DNA of 64,000 nt from CAMDTE01 sp964504345 (GTDB taxonomy: Bacteria; Bacteroidota; Bacteroidia; Flavobacteriales; Schleiferiaceae), in NCBI GenBank assembly GCA_964504345.1, contig CAZDDX010000002.1, positions 186,001 to 250,000 of the forward strand, given 5' to 3'. Of this stretch, positions 51,382-59,814 are shown one piece after another. Positions within the stretch are counted from its first letter, which is position 1; every line of letters begins with the position of its first letter. Under the pieces are notes generated by a model. The model was given only the letters and a program-made list of their open reading frames with translations. It searched no databases and was not told where the DNA came from. The translations under genes and the position numbers were made by a program.

Positions 51382-53967
51382 TTAAGAGCCGCAGGCCAAA
51401 CAACCGTCTGGATCGTCCAAACTGCACGTAATGGCATCTTGAGCAGAATACTCCGTTGCCGCGGATGCAACCGGTGTAAACTGCATTTCCGGCAATTCGT
51501 TGGTCACGGAAACGGGTGCTGCGGCAGCAACAGCTGCAGCAGGAACAGCAAAGGCAACCGGCGCAGTAGCAGCTACTGCTTCACCAACGGCATGCGCTAC
51601 CGGTGCGGCGGATACCGCGGAAACGGCTGCTTCCACCGGCGCTGCTGCCGGCGAAAATCCAGCTGCAACTTCTTGAACATGAGGTGCCTCCTCAGCCTTC
51701 TTAGTTACGGTGAACTTAATAGCTGACGAAGCAGCCTTGGTGCGCAGGTAGTACATACCGGTCTTCAAGCCTTTCTTCCAAGCGTGGAAGTGCATGGAGG
51801 TCAGTTTGCCCATGTTGGGCGCTTCCACAAACAAGTTCAAAGACTGTGATTGATCGATGAACAGACCGCGATCGGCCGCCATATCAATGATGTCCCGCAT
51901 GGACATTTCCCAAACCGTTTTATACAGCTCCTTGATGTTGTCAGGGATGGCGTCGATGCCTTGTACCGAACCGTTGCTCGCCATGATGGCGTTCTTCATT
52001 TCGTCGTTCCAAAGGCCCAATTTCACCAAGTCCAGCAGCAAGTGCTTGTTGACCACAATGAATTCTCCAGAGAGAACCCGACGCGTGTAAATGTTGGTAG
52101 TGTACGGTTCAAAGCACTCGTTGTTGCCCAAGATCTGGCTGGTGGAAGCGGTAGGCATGGGCGCTACCAACAAGGAGTTGCGCACGCCGTGTGCTGCAAT
52201 TTCTTGACGCAACGCTTTCCAGTCCCAACGTCCGCTCAACGCATCTTCGCTAACGCCCCACAGGTTGAATTGGAATTCGCCTTTGCTGATGGGTGAACCC
52301 TCGTAGGACTCGTATTTACCGTCTACTTTGGCCAAATCGCAACTGGACTTCAGCGCAGCAAAGTAAATGGTTTCAAAAATGTCTTTGTTCAGCTGACGCG
52401 CCTCGTTGGAGGTGAAGGGGTAGCGCAGTGCAATGAACGCATCGGCCAAGCCCTGAACGCCCAAGCCCACCGGACGGTGGCGCATGTTGGAATTGCGGGC
52501 TTCTGCTACCGGATAGTAGTTTCGGTCAATGACTTTGTTCAGGTTCTTGGTGACTTTGTAGGTCACGTCGTACAGCATCTGGTGGTTGAACTGACCGTCC
52601 TCAATGAAGCGCGGCAGCGCAATGGAGGCCAGGTTGCATACGGCCACTTCGTCCGGAGCGGTGTACTCCAAAATCTCCGTGCACAGGTTGGACGAACGAA
52701 TGACGCCTAGGTTCTTTTGGTTGCTCTTTGCGTTACATGCATCCTTATACAGCATGTACGGGGTACCGGTCTCGATTTGGGCTTCCAAAACTTTCTGCCA
52801 CAGTTCGCGCGCCTTAATGGTCTTGCGGCCCTTTCCTTCGGACTCGTACTTGTGGTAGAGCGCCTCAAAATCAGCACCGTACGTATCGTACAAGCCGGGG
52901 CATTCGTTGGGGCACATGAGGGTCCAGGTGCTATCTTCCTCCACGCGCTTCATGAACAAGTCTGGAATCCACAAGGCGTAGAACAAATCACGGGCGCGCA
53001 ATTCTTCCTTACCCGTGTTCTTTTTGAGGTCCAAAAAGTCAAACACGTCCGCGTGCCACGGTTCTAAGTAGATGGCAAACGAACCTTTGCGCTTGCCGCC
53101 CCCTTGGTCCACGTAGCGAGCAGTGTCGTTGAAGACGCGCAACAAGGGAACAATGCCGTTGGAGGTGCCGTTGGTGCCCCGAATGTAGGATCCGGTAGCG
53201 CGGATGTTGTGGATGCTCAAACCAATTCCGCCTGCGGACTGCGAAATGCGTGCGGTCTGCTTCAACGTGTCGTAGATGCCGTCGATGGAGTCGTCCTTCA
53301 TCTGCAGCAAAAAGCAGCTGGACATCTGGGGTTTGGGCGTTCCAGCGTTGAAAAGCGTGGGCGTGGCGTGGGTAAACAGACCCTTGGACATCATGTTGTA
53401 GGTCTCCACCGCCGCCTCAATATCGTCTTTGTGGATGCCCACAGAAACGCGCATGAGCATGTGCTGAGGACGCTCAGCTACCTTTCCGTCTATCCGGAGC
53501 AAGTAGCTGCGCTCCAGGGTTTTGAAGCCAAAGTAATCGTAGTTGAAGTCTCGGTCGTAAATAGCCGCTGAATCCAGGCGCTCGGCGTGCTGCTCTATGA
53601 TCTCCATGACGTCGTCTGCGATCATCGGCGCGGCCTTGCCGGTCTTGGAGTTGACGTACGTGTAGAGGGAGCGCATGGTCTCGCTGAACGACTTGGTGGT
53701 GTTCTTGTGCAGGTTGCTCACCGCCACGCGCGCAGCAAGTTGTGCGTAGTCCGGGTGGCGAACCGTCATGGAGGCAGACACCTCCGCGGCCAGATTGTCC
53801 AACTCGGAAGTGGTCACACCGTCGTAAAGACCCTCAATGACGCGCATGGCAACAGCTACGGGATCCACCAACGGACTCAGTCCGTAGCAGAGTTTTTGAA
53901 TCCGCGCGGTGATTTTATCGAACTTGACCTCTTCGCGGTGGCCGTCGCGTTTAACTACGTGCATCAT
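51382..53967 (-). CDS. nrdA: Ribonucleoside-diphosphate reductase, alpha subunit (class Ia)
   Basis: Reduces ribonucleotides to deoxyribonucleotides; 861 residues. N-terminal ATP-cone (~4-90, 'VVKRDGHREEVKFDKITAR') gives dATP/ATP activity control. The catalytic region contains 'TPTLFNAGTPKPQMSSCFLL' (active-site Cys), 'NLCTEI' and 'AVCNLASIALPRF', and 'PMPTASTSQILGNNECFEP'. The C-terminal tail ends 'DPDGCLACGS' with the redox Cys pair that re-reduces the active site. Between the core and this tail is an unusual ~60-residue Ala/Val/Pro-rich stretch (about residues 763-822). It follows nrdB by 51 bases. Confidence 0.96.
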   Translation of the reverse strand: MMHVVKRDGHREEVKFDKITARIQKLCYGLSPLVDPVAVAMRVIEGLYDGVTTSELDNLAAEVSASMTVRHPDYAQLAARVAVSNLHKNTTKSFSETMRSLYTYVNSKTGKAAPMIADDVMEIIEQHAERLDSAAIYDRDFNYDYFGFKTLERSYLLRIDGKVAERPQHMLMRVSVGIHKDDIEAAVETYNMMSKGLFTHATPTLFNAGTPKPQMSSCFLLQMKDDSIDGIYDTLKQTARISQSAGGIGLSIHNIRATGSYIRGTNGTSNGIVPLLRVFNDTARYVDQGGGKRKGSFAIYLEPWHADVFDFLDLKKNTGKEELRARDLFYALWIPDLFMKRVEEDSTWTLMCPNECPGLYDTYGADFEALYHKYESEGKGRKTIKARELWQKVLEAQIETGTPYMLYKDACNAKSNQKNLGVIRSSNLCTEILEYTAPDEVAVCNLASIALPRFIEDGQFNHQMLYDVTYKVTKNLNKVIDRNYYPVAEARNSNMRHRPVGLGVQGLADAFIALRYPFTSNEARQLNKDIFETIYFAALKSSCDLAKVDGKYESYEGSPISKGEFQFNLWGVSEDALSGRWDWKALRQEIAAHGVRNSLLVAPMPTASTSQILGNNECFEPYTTNIYTRRVLSGEFIVVNKHLLLDLVKLGLWNDEMKNAIMASNGSVQGIDAIPDNIKELYKTVWEMSMRDIIDMAADRGLFIDQSQSLNLFVEAPNMGKLTSMHFHAWKKGLKTGMYYLRTKAASSAIKFTVTKKAEEAPHVQEVAAGFSPAAAPVEAAVSAVSAAPVAHAVGEAVAATAPVAFAVPAAAVAAAAPVSVTNELPEMQFTPVASAATEYSAQDAITCSLDDPDGCLACGS

Positions 53968-54018
53968 GTGGCGTACTATGTGATCGGTGGGGTGATATGG
54001 TGATGGGAGCGCAGGCTA

Positions 54019-55011
54019 TTAGAAATCTGCGTCTAAATTGAAGGCTGCGTCCGCAGCGGCTTCTTCTTTGGTGCCAACGCCGGCTTTGCGGTACTCGGCC
54101 ACGCGCTTTTCAAAGAAATTGGTTTTGCCTTCCAAGGAGATCATTTCCATGAAGTCAAACGGATTCTCGGAATGGAACATTTTCTCGCACTTCAGCTCGG
54201 TCAAGAGGCGGTCGGCCACAAATTCCAAGTAGCTCACCATGAGCCGACTGTTCATGCCGATCAGGTCCACCGGAAGGGATTCCGTGATGAACTCGCGCTC
54301 AATGGCCAAGGCCTCTACAATGATTTGCTGGATGCGCTCCTTGGGGACTTTGTTGACCAAGTGGTTGTTATGCAGGTGCACGGCAAAGTCGCAGTGCATT
54401 CCTTCGTCGCGGGAAATCAGCTCGTTGGAGAAGGTCAATCCGGGCATGAGGCCGCGCTTCTTGAGCCAGAAAATGGAGCAGAAAGCGCCGCTGAAGAAGA
54501 TGCCTTCTACGGCCGCAAATGCAATCAAACGCTCGGCGAAAGAAGGAGACTCAATCCAACGCAAAGCCCAGTCTGCCTTCTTCTTGATGGCGTCGAAGGT
54601 GTCGATGGCGTGGAACAATTTATCGCGCTCGGCGGGGTCCTTGATGTAGGTGTCGATCAACAACGAATACGTTTCGCTGTGGATGTTCTCCATCATGATT
54701 TGGAACCCGTAAAAGAACTTGGCTTCGGTGTACTGCACCTCGTTCACGAAATTCTCCGCCAGGTTTTCGTTGACGATTCCGTCCGATGCGGCAAAAAAGG
54801 CCAAAATGTGTTTGATGAAGTACTGCTCTTCCGCGGTGAGTTTGGTTTCCCAATCCACCAAGTCCTGACTCATGTCAATTTCTTCCGCCGTCCAAAAGCT
54901 CGCTTCTGACTTCTTGTAGATGTTCCAAATATCATGGTGTTCAATGGGGAAAAGCACAAACCGGTTGCGGTTCTCGCGCAGAATGGGTTCGTCGTTGTGG
55001 GGCGTATGCAT
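54019..55011 (-). CDS. nrdB: Ribonucleoside-diphosphate reductase, beta subunit
   Basis: Provides the radical cofactor; 330 residues from ATG 55011 (first ATG giving the usual 'PHNDEPILRENRNRFVLFPI' start). Di-iron ligands are seen in 'DWETKLTAEEQYFIKH' (Asp/Glu), 'EVQYTEAKFFYGFQIMMENI' with 'HSETYS' (Glu, His and radical Tyr), and 'SRDEGMHCDFAVHLH' (Glu, His). The C-terminal acidic tail 'AADAAFNLDADF' binds NrdA. The order nrdB then nrdA is on the minus strand. Confidence 0.96.
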   Translation of the reverse strand: MHTPHNDEPILRENRNRFVLFPIEHHDIWNIYKKSEASFWTAEEIDMSQDLVDWETKLTAEEQYFIKHILAFFAASDGIVNENLAENFVNEVQYTEAKFFYGFQIMMENIHSETYSLLIDTYIKDPAERDKLFHAIDTFDAIKKKADWALRWIESPSFAERLIAFAAVEGIFFSGAFCSIFWLKKRGLMPGLTFSNELISRDEGMHCDFAVHLHNNHLVNKVPKERIQQIIVEALAIEREFITESLPVDLIGMNSRLMVSYLEFVADRLLTELKCEKMFHSENPFDFMEMISLEGKTNFFEKRVAEYRKAGVGTKEEAAADAAFNLDADF

Positions 55012-55092
55012 ATTTGGTAACTTTTTGAAAATCAGTACTTTAGGTTTTGACAGGGGGACAGGCAAGCCTGCAGTCGGTCTTCTGCTCTACAA

Positions 55093-55239
55093 ATTTTGCG
55101 AATCAATCGGGGTCCCGCAAGCGGTAGATTTTAACATTCGGGTGTAGTTTTCAACACCCCCTCCGGAAGCCCGCATCGGCAAAGCCGCGCGGACGTTGGT
55201 ATTTGAATTGCGCAAGTCCCTCGCGAGCTATTTTGCGAA
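55093..55239. promoter_or_regulatory. Repeat-containing region upstream of nrdB
   Basis: Within the ~240-base gap before nrdB are two direct copies of ATTTTGCGAA (55093-55102 and 55230-55239) and one perfect inverted repeat GGGTGT-8-ACACCC (55140-55159). I see no TAnnTTTG near the ATG. They are candidates for binding sites controlling nrdBA; not a known NrdR box. Confidence 0.3.
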
Positions 55240-55247
55240 AAACTAAT

Positions 55248-55835
55248 TCACACCGCGTCCGGCGAATTGTTGATAAACTCACCCACTTCGGACAGCTCCG
55301 CGTACCATGCTTCCCCGTAGGCCCGAATAAGCGGCTCTTTCAGGAATTTATAGATTGGAACTTTCAGAGATTCACCAAGTTGGCACGCCGGAGCGCAGAC
55401 GCTCCAGCGGTGGTAATTCAACGCATCAAAAGACCGGTATCGGGTCACCCGAATGGGGTATAAATGGCACGACAACGGTTTCTTAAACGAAACGGCGCCG
55501 TCCCGGTGCGCCTGTTCAATGGCGCACAAAGCCGTACCGCGGTCGTCAAAAACAACATAGGCACACGCGCCCCCGGGAGACACCAAAGGAGTGACTTTTT
55601 CGCCGTCCACATCCGTCACCCAAGCGCCCTCGCGCGCCAAAGCCGCGCGCCCTTCGTCGTTGAGGTACGGATCCACCGCCGCTTGAATGGATTCCAACAC
55701 AGAGCACTCGTCGTCGGACAACGGCGCGCCGCTGTCGCCTTCAATACAGCACGCCCCTTTGCAGGCAGTTAAATCACAGACAAATGCGTTGCTGAATACC
55801 GACTCGGCCACAATGGTTTTTCCCACTTCTACCAT
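55248..55835 (-). CDS. DUF3109 family cysteine-cluster protein
   Basis: 195 residues with the DUF3109 cysteine pattern: 'CDLTACKGACC' (~19-29), then 'CAYVVF' and 'CAIEQAH', 'CHLYPIR' and 'CAPACQ', enough cysteines for an iron-sulphur or zinc cluster. 'SCHLYPIRVTRY' and 'NYHRWSVC' are characteristic. Function is unknown. ATG 55835 is fixed by the TACCTTTG five bases upstream; the frame runs to 55988 only because the DNA opposite marC lacks stops. Confidence 0.85.
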   Translation of the reverse strand: MVEVGKTIVAESVFSNAFVCDLTACKGACCIEGDSGAPLSDDECSVLESIQAAVDPYLNDEGRAALAREGAWVTDVDGEKVTPLVSPGGACAYVVFDDRGTALCAIEQAHRDGAVSFKKPLSCHLYPIRVTRYRSFDALNYHRWSVCAPACQLGESLKVPIYKFLKEPLIRAYGEAWYAELSEVGEFINNSPDAV

Positions 55836-55840
55836 AGGTG

Positions 55841-55866
55841 CAAAGGTAGGAGATGAAGTACCTTTG
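55841..55866. promoter_or_regulatory. Back-to-back promoter elements of the DUF3109 and marC genes
   Basis: Minus-strand TACCTTTG (55841-55848, five bases from its ATG) and plus-strand TACCTTTG (55859-55866, nine bases from the marC ATG), separated by 10 bases. Both are exact consensus matches. Confidence 0.6.
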
Positions 55867-55875
55867 CGGGGCGTT

Positions 55876-56451
55876 ATGGGATTCTCATTCTCGGAAATAC
55901 TTTCGGCCACCATGGTCTTGTTTGCGGTGATTGACATCGTGGGGAGCATTCCCTTGATTGTCTCCCTCCGCGAGCGGGTGGGCCACATTCAATCCGAAAA
56001 AGCGACGGTGGCTTCTGTGGTCATCATGGTGTTGTTTTTGTTCTTTGGCGACGCCTTCCTGCACCTGTTTGGCGTGGACATCCACTCCTTTGCCGTGGCC
56101 GGATCCTTTGTCCTGTTTTTCTTGGCCATGGAAATGATATTGGGCATTCGCATCTACCGAGACGCCGAACCGGAATCTGCGAGCATTGTGCCCATTGCTT
56201 TTCCCCTTGTGGCGGGCGCAGGCACCCTCACCACCTTGGTCTCCATCAAGAGCCAGTATGCCGCCATCAACATCTTGATTGCCATTCTCTTAAACGCTAT
56301 TCTCGTGTATTTTGTATTAAAAAATTCAAAGCGCATAGCGGACGTCATAGGCAAAAACGGAATCAACATTCTGCGCAAAGTGTTCGGCATTGTGCTGCTC
56401 GCCATTGCGGTCCGTCTCTTCACCTCCAACTGGTCAACTCTACTCGCATGA
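55876..56451 (+). CDS. MarC family integral membrane protein
   Basis: 191 residues with six hydrophobic helices and MarC/UPF0056 signatures: 'ATMVLFAVIDIVGSIPLIVS' (residues ~10-29), 'SVVIMVLFLFFGDAFLHLFG', 'RIYRDAEPESASIVPIAFPL' followed by 'VAGAGTLTTLVSI', and a last helix 'FGIVLLAIAVRLF'. Function of the family is unproven. ATG 56448 of glycyl-tRNA synthetase overlaps its stop (ATGA). Confidence 0.9.
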   Translation: MGFSFSEILSATMVLFAVIDIVGSIPLIVSLRERVGHIQSEKATVASVVIMVLFLFFGDAFLHLFGVDIHSFAVAGSFVLFFLAMEMILGIRIYRDAEPESASIVPIAFPLVAGAGTLTTLVSIKSQYAAINILIAILLNAILVYFVLKNSKRIADVIGKNGINILRKVFGIVLLAIAVRLFTSNWSTLLA

Positions 56452-57992
56452 GCCTTACCCCCGAAGACCGCTTCAAAGCGGTCGTAGCCCACGCCAAAGA
56501 ATACGGCTTTGTCTTCCAAAGCTCTGAGATTTACGACGGTTTGGCCGCCGTTTACGACTACGGCCAAAACGGTTCTTTGTTGAAAAACAACCTCAAAGAA
56601 TACTGGTGGCGCTCCATGGTGCAGCTGCACGAGAACATTGTGGGCATAGACTCCGCTATTTTCATGCACCCCACCACCTGGAAGGCCTCCGGGCACGTGG
56701 ACGCCTTCAACGATCCTTTGATCGACAACAAGGACAGCAAGAAGCGTTACCGGGCCGACGTCTTGGTGGAAGAGTACGTGGAGAAAATTCGCCAAAAAGC
56801 GGAAAAGGAAGTGACCAAGGCCGCCCAACGGTTTGGGGAAACGTTTGACGAGGCCTTGTACCGCCAAACCAACCCGCGCGTGGTGGAGTACCTCACCAAG
56901 GCAGACGACGTCATGGCGCGTTTTGTTCAAGCCCTAGAGGCCGGCGATTTAGAAGCTGTTCGCCAGGTCATTTTGGACGAAGGCATTGTGTGCCCCGTCA
57001 GCGGCACCAAAAACTGGACCGAGGTGCGCCAGTTCAACTTGATGTTCGGCACCAAAATGGGCAGTGTGGCGGAAGGCTCCACGGACCTCTACCTCCGCCC
57101 GGAAACCGCCCAAGGGATCTTTGTCAATTTTCTAAACGTCCACAAAACCGGACGCACCAAAATTCCATTTGGCATTGCTCAAATTGGTAAGGCCTTCCGC
57201 AACGAAATCGTCGCCCGGCAATTCATTTTCCGGATGCGCGAGTTCGAACAAATGGAAATGCAGTTTTTTGTGGCGCCGGGCACCGAGATGGAATGGTACG
57301 AGGCCTGGAAAGTAAAACGCATGGCGTGGCACCGCAACCTGGGCTTCTCCGCGAGCAAGTACCGCTTTCACGACCACGACAAGCTGGCGCACTACGCCAA
57401 CGCGGCGGCGGACATTGAGTTCGAATTCCCCTTTGGCTTCAAAGAATTGGAAGGCATTCACAGCCGGACCGATTTTGATTTGCGCAACCACGAAGCGTTT
57501 TCCGGCAAAAAACTGCAGGTCTTTGATCCGGAGTCCAACTCCTCGTACATCCCGTACGTGGTAGAGACGTCTGTAGGTTTGGACCGTCTATTCCTTGCGG
57601 TTCTATCTACCGCCTACGACGAAGAGATCCTGGCCGACGGTTCTGTGCGCACGGTCTTGCACCTCCCTGCCGCTTTAGCGCCAACCAAAGCAGCCGTCCT
57701 CCCGTTGGTCAAAAAAGACGGTTTGCCGGAATTGGCTCACCAACTGTTGCACTCGCTTAAATTCGAATTCCAAGTGGCCTACGATGAAAAGGACGCCATT
57801 GGAAGACGCTACCGCAGACAAGACGCTTTGGGCACGCCCATCTGCATTACCGTGGACCACGAAAGCCTTACAGACGGCGCAGCCACACTGCGTTACCGCG
57901 ATACCATGCAACAAGAACGATTGCCCTTTGATGCTATCCCTGCGAAAATCAGGGAAATGACCAGCATGGAGGTACTTTTAAAACAATTGTAA
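56448..57992 (+). CDS. glyS: Glycyl-tRNA synthetase (single-chain, eukaryote/archaea type)
   Basis: Charges tRNA-Gly; 514 residues, homodimeric class II enzyme. N-terminal 'ERFKAVVAHAKEYGFVFQSS'-like region ('DRFKAVVAHAKEYGFVFQSS'), motif 2 'GIAQIGKAFRNEIVARQFIF' with 'RMREFEQMEMQFFV', and motif 3 'VVETSVGLDRLFLAVLSTAY' are seen; the C-terminal anticodon-binding domain (~390-510) starts 'AVLPLVKKDGL'. It is the alpha2 form, not the alpha2beta2 GlyQS form. Confidence 0.96.
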   Translation: MSLTPEDRFKAVVAHAKEYGFVFQSSEIYDGLAAVYDYGQNGSLLKNNLKEYWWRSMVQLHENIVGIDSAIFMHPTTWKASGHVDAFNDPLIDNKDSKKRYRADVLVEEYVEKIRQKAEKEVTKAAQRFGETFDEALYRQTNPRVVEYLTKADDVMARFVQALEAGDLEAVRQVILDEGIVCPVSGTKNWTEVRQFNLMFGTKMGSVAEGSTDLYLRPETAQGIFVNFLNVHKTGRTKIPFGIAQIGKAFRNEIVARQFIFRMREFEQMEMQFFVAPGTEMEWYEAWKVKRMAWHRNLGFSASKYRFHDHDKLAHYANAAADIEFEFPFGFKELEGIHSRTDFDLRNHEAFSGKKLQVFDPESNSSYIPYVVETSVGLDRLFLAVLSTAYDEEILADGSVRTVLHLPAALAPTKAAVLPLVKKDGLPELAHQLLHSLKFEFQVAYDEKDAIGRRYRRQDALGTPICITVDHESLTDGAATLRYRDTMQQERLPFDAIPAKIREMTSMEVLLKQL

Positions 57993-58031
57993 TTTTTTTT
58001 TCACGACCCTTGTTGAAGTATTGAAAATTCC

Positions 58032-58039
58032 TACCTTTG
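58032..58039 (+). promoter_or_regulatory. Promoter -7 element TACCTTTG for the small acidic lipoprotein
   Basis: Exact TAnnTTTG match, with TTG-rich sequence about 20 bases upstream that could serve as -33. Leader about 44 bases. Confidence 0.6.
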
Positions 58040-58083
58040 TCCCGGATTTCGAGCTTAACTCACCCAAAAAAACAAAACAAAAA

Positions 58084-58272
58084 ATGAAAAAAGTTGCCTT
58101 CTTCATGAGCGCTTTCGCTCTGGTAGCTTTGGTTGCTTGCAATGGCGCCGAAGAAACGACCACCGACGAAACTGCTGTAGACACGGTTGTTGAAGCTACC
58201 GTTGACACTGCTGCTGCTGCCGCTGACACTACTGTTGACGCTGCTGCTGACGCTGAAGCTACTGCTGAATAA
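58084..58272 (+). CDS. Small acidic lipoprotein, 62 aa
   Basis: Signal peptide 'FFMSAFALVALVACNGAEE' with lipobox Cys at residue 19. The mature 44 residues are nearly all Ala, Thr, Asp, Glu and Val ('DTAAAAADTTVDAAADAEAT'), with no aromatic residue, so it is probably disordered and strongly acidic. It is encoded by GCT-rich triplet repeats. ATG 58084 is preferred; the frame opens at 58021. A consensus promoter and strong terminator make this an independent unit. Function unknown. Confidence 0.7.
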   Translation: MKKVAFFMSAFALVALVACNGAEETTTDETAVDTVVEATVDTAAAAADTTVDAAADAEATAE

Positions 58273-58294
58273 TCCAGCACTGCACAACGCAAAG

Positions 58295-58321
58295 AGAGCC
58301 GCCCTTGGGCGGCTTTTTTTA
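58295..58321 (+). terminator. Rho-independent terminator
   Basis: Perfect 8-bp stem (58297-58304 with 58307-58314) and a seven-T run after the small lipoprotein gene. Confidence 0.9.
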
Positions 58322-58347
58322 TGCGCTCGTGCGCCAAACAATCTGCT

Positions 58348-59811
58348 TTAGGGGCGCGTGCGCTTCAACTGGGCCAAAGCTGCGTCCACGGCGTAGTCGC
58401 GCGTCAATTGCAGCTCCAAGGACGCTTGAGCACCGCGCTGGAAGCGGATTTGCTCCAACGTCAAGGCAAACCGGATCCACTCCACGTCTTGTTCCGTCAT
58501 GGAGGCCACCGCCTCCTCCAAGCCCGCCTCGGCCAGGAACTCCCACAAACGTTCGTCGGTCACCCATACTTCCTGGGTGCGTCCTCGGTCTTGTTCTGCC
58601 CAAGAAAAGGTCAGTCGGTCAAAGACCTCCAATTGCCGTATGGACCCCAACCAATGCGGTCCGTACAAGGTATCCGACGACAATTCAACGTTTGGCTGCA
58701 GTCCGCCCGTTCCATTGCTGGAGCCACCTTTGCCCAAGCGTTGGATGTTCTTCTTTTTGGGTGTGAGGTAAACGGCCGTTGTCAAGCGCAGGCGAGATCC
58801 GTCGCGCAACACACGCTCGTCTTGAACCATGCCCTTGCCAAAGGTGTTTTTTCCCACCAATAGAGCCCGACGGTGGTCCTGCAGCGCGGCCGCAAAAATT
58901 TCCGCGGAGGAAGCCGTCTCTCCGTCCACCAAAACCACGACCGCTCCTTTTTCAAAAGTCCCCCCTGCCGTCGCTACCGTGCGTTCGGGCGGCCCGGTTC
59001 GACCCACGGTCCACACCACGGTTTTTCCCGCAGATAAAAACTCATCCGCCGCCGCCACGCCCGCGGCCAAAAATCCGCCGCCGTTGCCGCGCAAGTCCAC
59101 CACCACCCCGGAAAGACGCTCGCGTTTGGCTTGGCGCAGGAAACTCCGAACTTCTTCCGGTGTGTGCTCGCCAAATCGTTCAATGCGCAAGTAGCCCACG
59201 CGGCCGGAGTCCAGTCGGGCCGCACGAACACTGGGCACCGCAATGGAGGCTCGTTGAACCGTCACTTGACGGACCGATTTGGCGCGCGGTGACCACACAG
59301 AAACCTGAACGGAAGATCCTGCCGGCCCCTTCAATACACCTACCAAGCTGTCCGACGACCATCCTACAACGGAAACCCCGTCGACGGCAATCAGCCGATC
59401 ACCCGGCCGCAGCCCTTTCTTACGCGCCGGACCCCGCACCGAAACCACCGCTACCGTATCCCGAATCCACCGATACTCCATGCCAATGCCGTCGTAAGCG
59501 CCTGCCAACTCTTCCTCCAAGCGCAGGGCATCGGACTCCGGCAAATAAACCGAGTGGGGGTCCAGTCGGCCCAGAACGTCGTTGAAGGTGACTTCTAATA
59601 AAGAATCAACGGCAACTGGGTGTACGTACTCGTCCGCAACAATGCCCAAAAATTCTTGAAACTTACGCGCCGCCCGAGCTTCCGGACCGGTTTCCCAAGA
59701 CATTCCCCGACTGCCCAGCCAAATACCAGCCCCCAAACCCACGAGCAAGCAAGCGCCCGCTACCAAGGCCCATTGGGCTGTCTTAGAAAAAGTTTTTTGT
59801 TTTGGGGGCAT
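58348..59811 (-). CDS. S41-family C-terminal processing protease
   Basis: 487 residues. One N-terminal membrane anchor or uncleaved signal ('QWALVAGACLLVGLGAGIWL'), a tail-interacting region, PDZ domain (~95-180, 'GIGMEYRWIRDTVAVVSVRG', 'GLRPGDRLIAVDG'), and the S41 protease domain with the catalytic serine in 'VDGETASSAEIFAAALQDH' and lysine in 'NTFGKGMVQDE'. Acts on periplasmic or envelope proteins with hydrophobic C-termini. The last ~110 residues are a family-specific domain. Follows the dCMP deaminase gene by 3 bases. Confidence 0.9.
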   Translation of the reverse strand: MPPKQKTFSKTAQWALVAGACLLVGLGAGIWLGSRGMSWETGPEARAARKFQEFLGIVADEYVHPVAVDSLLEVTFNDVLGRLDPHSVYLPESDALRLEEELAGAYDGIGMEYRWIRDTVAVVSVRGPARKKGLRPGDRLIAVDGVSVVGWSSDSLVGVLKGPAGSSVQVSVWSPRAKSVRQVTVQRASIAVPSVRAARLDSGRVGYLRIERFGEHTPEEVRSFLRQAKRERLSGVVVDLRGNGGGFLAAGVAAADEFLSAGKTVVWTVGRTGPPERTVATAGGTFEKGAVVVLVDGETASSAEIFAAALQDHRRALLVGKNTFGKGMVQDERVLRDGSRLRLTTAVYLTPKKKNIQRLGKGGSSNGTGGLQPNVELSSDTLYGPHWLGSIRQLEVFDRLTFSWAEQDRGRTQEVWVTDERLWEFLAEAGLEEAVASMTEQDVEWIRFALTLEQIRFQRGAQASLELQLTRDYAVDAALAQLKRTRP

Positions 59812-59814
59812 GGC

